From contig JALSSM010000462.1 in assembly GCA_026984275.1 (NCBI GenBank), forward strand, positions 1-6,248: a stretch of DNA of 6,248 bases. Direction: 5' to 3'. This stretch comes from Gammaproteobacteria bacterium (GTDB lineage: Bacteria; Pseudomonadota; Gammaproteobacteria; CAJXQU01). The notes under the pieces were generated by a model. It did not search any database. It saw nothing but the letters and a program-made list of their open reading frames with translations, and was not told the DNA's origin. The position numbers and the translations under genes were made by a program. This document shows positions 1 through 5,566 of the stretch, one piece after another (within the stretch, counting starts at the first letter, position 1; every line of letters starts with the position of its first letter).

Positions 1-107
1 AAGGCGGAGATGCGCAGCCATAGTCGAGCTATTGAAAGTAGCTCCAACGCCGAGAGTCGCTAAAAGAGGCGTGCTGGATGGCTATCCCTTATCCCGGTTC
101 AGGTTAA
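1..107. other. Unassigned segment downstream of the potassium channel gene, with two inverted repeats
   Basis: No gene is recognised here. The first 60 bases have 33 G or C, clearly more than the genes beside them. Two perfect inverted repeats are visible: GAGCTA (26-31) with TAGCTC (39-44) around a 7-base loop, and ACGCC (47-51) with GGCGT (68-72) around 16 bases. Neither is followed by a T run in either direction, so they are not convincing intrinsic terminators. A plus-strand frame starting at base 1 reads 20 residues and stops at 61-63; it could be the tail of a convergent gene. A minus-strand frame open from about base 90 to the window edge, with an ATG at 21-19, could be the start of another gene. 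Neither reading can be assigned to a family. Confidence 0.4.
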
Positions 108-1829
108 TTAAATCTCGGCTTGAGCATCCTTTTTGTAACCAAGCACCCACCGCATTACACCACTTCTTGGTATATCCCTGTCCAGTAAAATTTGTTCCAA
201 CAGATAGTCGTCATTGGCTAATAGCCGCATACGCTGATATGTATGCCCAACTCCACAGAACAGAATTCTGTCATCAATTCGCAAGGTTGTGATCTTAGCA
301 GGCATTAATCGAAGATCCTCCCCCCTTGCGAAAAGGAGTGGAAGTGCTTTTAAATCAATACTACGCTGATAAGGGTCAATCATTAAGTGCTCTATCCTTA
401 CCTCATTTCCTCTAGAAATAGCTTTCAGTATAGAAGGCCCTTCATCCTCGGTAACCTTGATGACCCAGATGTCTGGTACGATATCTGTTCCAACTACCTT
501 TTCTAGGCGATTAAATAAACCCCTGGCCCATTCATTATCATATTGTGAGACTCTTTCAAGAAACTCAGACAATTTTGGCATCGTGACCAGGCCACGAATA
601 TTTTTTGCAAGTACCTGTCCGGGATTCATAACAATATTCGCATCAAGAGCCTCGAAAAGAGCAGCATTTGCTTCACTATTTTGTCTGGCGACTATAAATA
701 AATCAGGATTTAATTCTCTGGCCGTCATGATTATCGAAAGGTTATTCGGATCATTATCTGTTCCAGCAATAATACCTGCAGCACCTTTGATACCCGCTTC
801 AATTAAAGTATTAGCTTCGGTTCCACGCCCCAAAATCATCCCATGAGGTGGAGGCTCTACCTGATCATTCGATTCGATAACTACTGTAGGCAGATGTTCA
901 TCTTCAAGGTGATTAACCAGGTACCGGCCAAAACGGCCATAGCCACAAACAATCCACATACCTCTGGGGGGTACTGGTGGTTTGTCAAAATGGGTACCTG
1001 AAATTCCTGATAAAAATTCACGTAATAAATAGTGATCTGGAGAATGCAAAGCCAATGCAATTGTTTCCGCAAATATCTCAAAAGCATCAACGATATTTTC
1101 AGTACCAAAAGATGAAATATTAGACTTGGTCCCTTCGTGACCTGAACGAGCGATAACTTTAAGTTTTGGATTAAGCAGTTTACTCGTAATAGCAATTTTA
1201 AGATTTATGGCATCACTTTCAGTCAGCGCGATAACACGTGAACAGGATGGATGTTTCAAACCTGCCTCAAGCATATGCTGCGGTATTTCTGCATCTGCAC
1301 ATAAACCTGGAACAAACACTGGAAATTTCTGATCATGCAGGCTTAGTTCGTTAATACGATCCTGATTTTTATCGATGACCACTACCCTGATATTATAATG
1401 TGTTAATGCCTGAACCAGTGCAACACCGGCTTCACCATAACCACACAGCAGATAAAAAGGCTCCTTAATCTTCCTGACACTATTGGCAAACCGACGTTCT
1501 ACCAAAGCCTGACGAAAAGTCGGATCCTGTATAAGCGTCAGAATTGCACCAATAGAATAGATCCACCCAATGACACTCATATAAATGCAGACCATTGCCC
1601 ACATACGCTGGGAAGAAGAAAAGGTCGTCGGAAGCTCACCGAACCCAATTGTTGTTGAAGTGTAACTTACAAAATAAATCGCATGGAAGAAATCCATATG
1701 CGTTTTCTGGCCATCTTGCTCAATACCAGGTACCAGAACCATGCCAAGAACAGCAACACTATAGACACCAATCAGCACCAATAATGGCTGGCGCATTCGT
1801 CTAAGAATTAACCAGATTATTTGATCCAT
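108..1829 (-). CDS. Two-TM potassium channel with tandem RCK (TrkA-N) domains
   Basis: This 573-residue protein is an inner-membrane potassium channel with a cytoplasmic gating ring. Residues about 13-35 and 75-100 are membrane helices flanking a pore loop whose filter reads TTIGFGE (59-65), a conservative variant of the usual TVGYGD. Two Rossmann-type RCK domains follow: the first has GYGEAG at 130-135 and an acidic residue at the end of beta-2 (Asp153); the second has GYGRFG at 296-301 and Glu319 in the same position. The acidic residues suggest NAD(H)-type ligands. The C-terminal part (about 440-535) looks like a degenerate TrkA-C region. The layout, pore then two RCK domains in one chain, matches GsuK-type channels, which are ligand-gated. 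The ATG at 1829 is the first in frame but has a weak ribosome binding site, and the gene begins 29 bases after the DUF6394 gene, so translation may depend on the upstream gene. The family call is firm; ion selectivity and ligand are inferred. Confidence 0.93.
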   Translation of the reverse strand: MDQIIWLILRRMRQPLLVLIGVYSVAVLGMVLVPGIEQDGQKTHMDFFHAIYFVSYTSTTIGFGELPTTFSSSQRMWAMVCIYMSVIGWIYSIGAILTLIQDPTFRQALVERRFANSVRKIKEPFYLLCGYGEAGVALVQALTHYNIRVVVIDKNQDRINELSLHDQKFPVFVPGLCADAEIPQHMLEAGLKHPSCSRVIALTESDAINLKIAITSKLLNPKLKVIARSGHEGTKSNISSFGTENIVDAFEIFAETIALALHSPDHYLLREFLSGISGTHFDKPPVPPRGMWIVCGYGRFGRYLVNHLEDEHLPTVVIESNDQVEPPPHGMILGRGTEANTLIEAGIKGAAGIIAGTDNDPNNLSIIMTARELNPDLFIVARQNSEANAALFEALDANIVMNPGQVLAKNIRGLVTMPKLSEFLERVSQYDNEWARGLFNRLEKVVGTDIVPDIWVIKVTEDEGPSILKAISRGNEVRIEHLMIDPYQRSIDLKALPLLFARGEDLRLMPAKITTLRIDDRILFCGVGHTYQRMRLLANDDYLLEQILLDRDIPRSGVMRWVLGYKKDAQAEI

Positions 1830-1858
1830 ATCAGCAGCAAGTCAGGACTTTTACATGA

Positions 1859-2242
1859 TCAACGAAGAATCATGATAGTCTCTAATATCAATAAGATAAC
1901 TGAAACTATATTTGCAAGCAAAGCACCCCCTGATAATGACACAATACTTGCCATAATTTCCGGCGTCATACCAACCTGCCCGATATTAACCGCAAAAGCC
2001 CATACCAGAGCTGCTGCGATCAGCTGTAAATCCGCCACCAGGCTGGTTGCTAATAAAACAGCGCCAATCTGAGTTCTATCACCAAATTTTAAGACTGTCG
2101 CAATCAAATTTACTACGATGACGACAAAGAGTTCATAGACAGGATGATGACTGGGGTTGTTCATCTCACCAATAAAAAAACCAAAATTTAGTGTTAGTGC
2201 TAAAACGATAAAAAAACCAAATATGACTTTTTCCAGATTCAT
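1859..2242 (-). CDS. DUF6394-like four-helix membrane protein
   Basis: This small hydrophobic protein of 127 residues has about four predicted membrane helices (roughly 5-25, 34-52, 60-84 and 101-125). A short polar loop at 26-33 is rich in Asn and His, and a conserved-looking stretch LKFGDRTQIGAVLLATSLVADLQ begins near residue 51. I recognise the sequence as DUF6394-like from memory of the family; its function is unknown. It lies 51 bases after the TerB-like gene and 29 bases before the potassium channel gene. An association with the channel, for example as an accessory subunit or in ion homeostasis, is inference from position only. Helix 1 contains the pentapeptide FGFFI twice, 12 residues apart, encoded by an exact 14-base repeat. 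The ribosome binding site is poor: only a GGGGT about 9 bases before the ATG. Confidence 0.75.
   Translation of the reverse strand: MNLEKVIFGFFIVLALTLNFGFFIGEMNNPSHHPVYELFVVIVVNLIATVLKFGDRTQIGAVLLATSLVADLQLIAAALVWAFAVNIGQVGMTPEIMASIVSLSGGALLANIVSVILLILETIMILR
2172..2221. repeat. Exact 14-bp direct repeat inside the DUF6394 gene
   Basis: ATAAAAAAACCAAA (plus-strand sense) occurs at 2172-2185 and 2208-2221, 36 bases (12 codons) apart. Both copies encode the FGFFI motif of the first membrane helix and each contains a run of seven A. The repeat probably reflects codon use for a repeated hydrophobic motif rather than a mobile or regulatory element. Confidence 0.8.
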
Positions 2243-2293
2243 GATCTAAAACCCCAAATCAATACAATAAAAACTGATGACTTTCTGTCGGCA

Positions 2294-2827
2294 TTATTCA
2301 TTTATTTGCCCGGAAATGCCAAGTGCCGCCGCAATTTTAGTGAACATTTCTTTTTCACCTTCGCTCACTCTTTCTCCTCCGAAGCCCAAAAAACCACCTT
2401 CTTTCGCCGCTTTGGCAACATTTTCTGCAATAGACATTGCCCATTCAATAACCTCTTCTTTTTCCTGATCTGAAGCTTTATTATCCAGTATTGCCCGAAC
2501 CGCTTTACAGTCTTCTATCAATTGATGACTCATCTGATCATGTGATGTAATACCTTTTTCTTTCAGACGAGATAAGGCTTTTTCTCGAAATGCTTTAGCA
2601 TCGGCCATTGCTTCTTTTCGGTCTTCCAGGTTCGGTAGAATCCCTCTGATAATCTCATTATCCGGATAATCTTTTACACCAGCCATCAAAGATTTAGCAC
2701 TGGCCATCATCTCTTTGATCGTTCCAAGACCACTACCCTCGGCAAAAGCCATAGCCGATCCAATCAAGGATGTTGTACTGGTTAACAAGAACTGCTCTTC
2801 TTCTGAAAATCTATCTTCAAATGACAT
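2294..2827 (-). CDS. Soluble helical protein, tentatively TerB-like
   Basis: This 177-residue protein has no signal peptide or membrane segment, so it should be cytoplasmic. It is charged and mostly helical in character. The N-terminus (about 8-60) includes LLTSTTSLIGSAMAFAEGSG. The C-terminus carries a glycine-rich motif, GGFLGFGGERVS (144-155), followed by an acidic helix ending in IAAALG (165-170). This last part resembles the acidic-loop-then-helix pattern of TerB-like domains, linked in other bacteria to tellurite resistance and stress responses, but no canonical metal-binding pattern is certain. Treat the family call as tentative and the function as unknown. The ATG at 2827 has the best ribosome binding site in the window (GGGGAGGA). 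The gene opens a likely three-gene unit with the DUF6394 and potassium channel genes, 70 bases after the GGDEF-EAL gene. Confidence 0.6.
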   Translation of the reverse strand: MSFEDRFSEEEQFLLTSTTSLIGSAMAFAEGSGLGTIKEMMASAKSLMAGVKDYPDNEIIRGILPNLEDRKEAMADAKAFREKALSRLKEKGITSHDQMSHQLIEDCKAVRAILDNKASDQEKEEVIEWAMSIAENVAKAAKEGGFLGFGGERVSEGEKEMFTKIAAALGISGQINE

Positions 2828-2830
2828 GTT

Positions 2831-2838
2831 TCCTCCCC
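2831..2838 (-). promoter_or_regulatory. Strong Shine-Dalgarno for the TerB-like gene
   Basis: On the minus strand the bases read GGGGAGGA, with AAAC before the ATG at 2827. This is much closer to the anti-Shine-Dalgarno complement than the sites of the two downstream genes. It fixes the start codon and suggests this is the best-translated gene of the unit. Confidence 0.75.
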
Positions 2839-2887
2839 AATGAGAAGTTTGAACTTAGATAGTAACTCTGATTGTTAGTTTTCTCTA

Positions 2888-2916
2888 ATCAAAATATTTA
2901 TATTGAATAATTTGAT
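2888..2916. repeat. Imperfect AT-rich inverted repeat across the GGDEF-EAL stop codon
   Basis: ATCAAAATAT (2888-2897) and ATAATTTGAT (2907-2916) are inverted copies matching at 9 of 10 positions, separated by 9 bases. The stem is nearly all A-T and no U run follows on the minus strand, so it is a poor intrinsic terminator. It overlaps the possible -10 element and could instead be a protein-binding site. Confidence 0.4.
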
Positions 2917-2927
2917 TTCAGTGACAA
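2897..2927 (-). promoter_or_regulatory. Possible sigma70-type promoter for the TerB-like/DUF6394/channel unit
   Basis: On the minus strand TTGTCA (2927-2922; 5 of 6 to the -35 consensus) is followed after 19 bases by TATAAA (2902-2897; 5 of 6 to the -10 consensus). The spacer is at the long end of the allowed range. The -10 overlaps the stop codon of the GGDEF-EAL gene. A start near 2890 would give a leader of about 60 bases. AT-rich DNA yields such matches by chance, so this is only a candidate; read-through from the upstream operon is the alternative. Confidence 0.35.
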
Positions 2928-4991
2928 CACCCTTTTGTGAGTACATGATTGAATATATTCAATCACTTCATCTGGAAGCAGGGGGGGGCTGAAATAGTGA
3001 CCCTGGATTAGATCACACTGATTATTTTCCAGAAATTCCAGTTGCTGACGATTTTCGACACCTTCAGCAATCAGATTCAAACCAAGACTATGGCCTAATG
3101 CAATCGTTGAAGAAATAATACCCCGACTTGATTGATTAGTTTCAAGATCGTTGATAAAACAACCATCAATTTTCAAGGTGTCCACAGGATAATTTCTTAA
3201 ATAACTCAATGATGAATAGCCGGTTCCAAAATCATCAATCGCAATTGACATTCCAAATTCTTTTAGAGAATTTAGTCTGGCAAAAACAGCATCCGTTGCT
3301 TCCAGAAAAGTTTCTTCAGTGATCTCTATTTCGAGTTGCGTTGGGTCAATCTTATAATTCATCACCATATCAACCATTGACTGAATAAAGATTGAGTCCC
3401 TCAAACAGGCTGGAGAAAGATTAATAGAAAAACGAAGGCCTTCTACGAACTCTTTTTCCATATTTTTTATGAACAAACAAACACATTCAACAACCCATTT
3501 TTCAAGTTTTATCATAAGGCCTATTTCCTCCGCTACCGGAAGAAACTGATCTGGCGTAATGATCCCCTCACCATTTCGATCCCATCGAAGCAATGCCTCA
3601 AAACCTGACAACTGATTTGTTTCCAAATTATGTATTGGCTGGAAGACCATCATAAACTCATCGTTAACCATTGCATTTCTGAGATCCGTTTCCATACCAA
3701 GACGGTGTCGTGATTCAAGTTCAAAAACAGGATCGTAAAACATATACTGACCCTTACCCGATTTTTTTGCCTGAAACATACTCACGTCTGCATGTTGCAA
3801 TAAAATACTTTCATCCATTCCATCATCGGGATACATTGCAATACCAATACTGGTAGAAACATGTAAGGTATGCCCCATAATTTCAAAAGGTTTTTTCAAT
3901 GAAGTAATAATTATTTTTGCAACATTGGCCACATCTTCCGGGCTTTCGATATTTTCCAGCAGAATTACAAATTCATCTCCTCCGAGGCGACTGACAGTAT
4001 CTTCTTCCCTGAGTGCATTAACCATTCTTTTTGCTACCGCGATCAACAGTTTATCTCCAACCATATGCCCAAGGTTATCATTAACAACCTTAAACCTGTC
4101 CAGATCAAGGAAGAGCAAAGCAAGTTCCCCTCCACGACGTTTTAAATTTCTTATTGATTGCTTCAACCTGTCAAGTAACAGGTAACGATTAGGCAGTTCT
4201 GTCAAGGCATCATAGTTTGCCCTATGATTAATTTGCTCAGTTCTTATTTCTACTATTTGTTCCAGATTTTCACTGTGTTCCAGTAACTGTTTGTCACGTT
4301 CCTCGATCACCTGCATCATATTATTAAATGCATTTAATAATGTACCCACTTCATCCTTACGAGTATGTTTTATTCTCTGTCTGTAATTTCTTTCTTCGGT
4401 AACCTGCTCCGCAGCCTCCATCAATAGTTGCATCGGTTTTTCAAAAACACGATGGATCATTACAATAAGCAATATGGAAAATGCTAATGAAACAAGGAAA
4501 GAAAGAAGGAAAATATTTTTATATGCCTGCAACCTTTCATAAAGGACATCCAGCTTAAATTGTAACCAGATGGTACCAACCTCATTATTATAGAGCCGTA
4601 CAGGTTTAACTATCTCCAGATACTTATTATTGATTTTTTTACCAATACTATAGTCACGTTTCACTGAAAGACGGGAAGCAATACCGGCTGGGTAGTCAGC
4701 AATGACATTTTTATTATTGTCAAATGCAATTGCCGCAGAGATATTCGGGTTATCAATCAGAATGACAAAGGCATCCATTGCTGCATCTTCATCACCAAAT
4801 AACAACGCTGGTGCAATGTTGGCGGCCAGCATATCAACCATTGTTTCGGCTGTTTCACTCACATCATCCTTATAGAGTTTATAATTATGATGTGCTACCA
4901 GCCCCAGTGCTAATAGCAATGAACAAACACTGATCAACGCTGCAGAAAGAATAAAACGGGCCTTTAAGGAAAGCTGATTAAATTTGATCAT
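2898..4991 (-). CDS. CHASE8-HAMP-GGDEF-EAL cyclic-di-GMP sensor enzyme
   Basis: This 697-residue inner-membrane protein should make and/or degrade cyclic-di-GMP. Membrane helices at about 12-34 and 159-179 enclose a periplasmic CHASE8-like sensor (about 40-145, with NIAPALLFGDEDAA at 58-71). HAMP (181-235) leads into a short coiled coil, GGDEF (255-420) and EAL (430-685). The cyclase site GGDEF is at 337-341 and an I-site RxxD (328-331) sits five residues before it, as in product-inhibited cyclases. Phosphodiesterase residues are also present: EAL 465-467, Asn524, Glu556, DDFGTG 586-591, Lys607, Glu643 and QG 663-664. Both activities therefore look possible; which one dominates cannot be read from sequence. 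The start ATG lies 3 bases after the YfiR-like stop, with AGGAAACTAAGG upstream, so translation is probably coupled. The sensor half resembles YfiN, but YfiN lacks an EAL domain. A C8 tract lies near the end of the gene. Confidence 0.96.
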   Translation of the reverse strand: MIKFNQLSLKARFILSAALISVCSLLLALGLVAHHNYKLYKDDVSETAETMVDMLAANIAPALLFGDEDAAMDAFVILIDNPNISAAIAFDNNKNVIADYPAGIASRLSVKRDYSIGKKINNKYLEIVKPVRLYNNEVGTIWLQFKLDVLYERLQAYKNIFLLSFLVSLAFSILLIVMIHRVFEKPMQLLMEAAEQVTEERNYRQRIKHTRKDEVGTLLNAFNNMMQVIEERDKQLLEHSENLEQIVEIRTEQINHRANYDALTELPNRYLLLDRLKQSIRNLKRRGGELALLFLDLDRFKVVNDNLGHMVGDKLLIAVAKRMVNALREEDTVSRLGGDEFVILLENIESPEDVANVAKIIITSLKKPFEIMGHTLHVSTSIGIAMYPDDGMDESILLQHADVSMFQAKKSGKGQYMFYDPVFELESRHRLGMETDLRNAMVNDEFMMVFQPIHNLETNQLSGFEALLRWDRNGEGIITPDQFLPVAEEIGLMIKLEKWVVECVCLFIKNMEKEFVEGLRFSINLSPACLRDSIFIQSMVDMVMNYKIDPTQLEIEITEETFLEATDAVFARLNSLKEFGMSIAIDDFGTGYSSLSYLRNYPVDTLKIDGCFINDLETNQSSRGIISSTIALGHSLGLNLIAEGVENRQQLEFLENNQCDLIQGHYFSPPLLPDEVIEYIQSCTHKRVLSLKSNYSI
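2946..2965. promoter_or_regulatory. Perfect 20-bp palindrome, FNR/CRP-like core
   Basis: TGATTGAATATATTCAATCA is a perfect palindrome with no central gap. Its 14-bp core, TTGAA-N4-TTCAA, matches the FNR consensus TTGAT-N4-ATCAA at 8 of 10 specified positions. It lies inside the last codons of the GGDEF-EAL gene. Its centre is about 128 bases before the TerB-like ATG and about 65 bases before the start point predicted from the candidate promoter, near where class I activators of this superfamily bind. The palindrome is seen directly; a regulatory role is inference. Confidence 0.4.
2981..2988. repeat. C8 homopolymer tract in the EAL-domain coding region
   Basis: Eight G on the plus strand (eight C in the coding strand) encode Ser-Pro-Pro-Leu around residues 668-671 of the GGDEF-EAL protein. 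It is the longest G/C run in the window and stands out against the AT-rich background. A slip of one base either way brings an immediate stop (after about residue 674 or 676) and removes the last 20-odd residues while keeping all catalytic motifs. Confidence 0.8.
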
Positions 4992-4994
4992 GCC

Positions 4995-5549
4995 TTAGTT
5001 TCCTACAATTCGAGCCAGTTTAAGTAACCGGGAACTGATACGGATCTGGCTCTTATTGAGATTCCCCATATTGATCTCTAATGCCACATGATCCTTTTTT
5101 GTGACAAAATTGATATGAGCCTGCTTAGTCAGAATAGATTGTTCTTCAGTAACAATTAACAACCCAGGTTGTAATGGGACTGAAATATTAGATTCTTTTG
5201 GTATAAAAAGTACGTGGCAGTCAGCCAGACTATGGTCTTCTTCGAGATGCTCTATGCGTAGAATTGATATCCGTCTTTTGTTTTTGCCAAATAGATGGCC
5301 ATCAACTAACTGGTCAATGAAGGAACCAAAAGGATCAGGTTCATGAATACAGAGATTAATGGGGCTGTTTTTATCTACAAAACTCTTTGTTTTCCAGCGA
5401 ACAAACCAGGTAACCTTATATAACATCGCCGCCTTGATCTGATATTCCTTGCTCAACTCAACAGGCTCTACTCTGGGATGTTCTGCATAAGAGACATGAC
5501 TCGTCATCAGGCAGAATAAAAAAGCGATAGAAAATAGAATAATTTGCAT
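4995..5549 (-). CDS. YfiR-like (DUF4154) periplasmic regulator
   Basis: This 184-residue protein starts with a signal peptide (hydrophobic 3-16, likely cleavage after Ala22 in SYA|EH), so the mature part should be periplasmic. The DUF4154 hallmarks run in order: KAAMLYKVTWFVRW (39-52), CIHEPDPFGSFID (67-79), CHVLFIP (111-117), a GLLIVTEE strand (129-136) and the C-terminal ISSRLLKLARIV (171-182). In Pseudomonas aeruginosa, YfiR represses the diguanylate cyclase YfiN from the periplasm and is itself controlled by the lipoprotein YfiB. Here Cys67 and Cys111 match the positions of the first conserved YfiR disulfide; the second cysteine pair is absent. The gene sits 17 bases after the barrel gene and 3 bases before the CHASE8-GGDEF-EAL gene, which strongly suggests that enzyme is its partner. 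The ribosome binding site is weak (AGAAG). No YfiB-type OmpA lipoprotein is visible here. Confidence 0.87.
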   Translation of the reverse strand: MQIILFSIAFLFCLMTSHVSYAEHPRVEPVELSKEYQIKAAMLYKVTWFVRWKTKSFVDKNSPINLCIHEPDPFGSFIDQLVDGHLFGKNKRRISILRIEHLEEDHSLADCHVLFIPKESNISVPLQPGLLIVTEEQSILTKQAHINFVTKKDHVALEINMGNLNKSQIRISSRLLKLARIVGN

Positions 5550-5566
5550 TATCTTCTACACACTGA

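Noticed and set aside
74..92. Short GGAT/ATCC hairpin as an intrinsic terminator for the channel transcript
   Set aside because: The stem has only four pairs and no U run follows on the minus strand.
32..292. Open frame on the plus strand covering the end of the channel gene
   Set aside because: It begins at a TTG, overlaps the well-supported channel gene in antisense and has no recognisable family or ribosome binding site.
457..846. Open plus-strand frame of 129 codons
   Set aside because: It is antisense to the second RCK domain of the channel gene, and its composition looks like the complement of that coding sequence.
881..1195. Minus-strand frame of 104 codons
   Set aside because: It is a shifted frame lying wholly inside the channel gene, with no family features.
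3925..4185. Plus-strand frame opposite the GGDEF domain, rich in serine
   Set aside because: Antisense shadow of the GGDEF coding region; no independent support.
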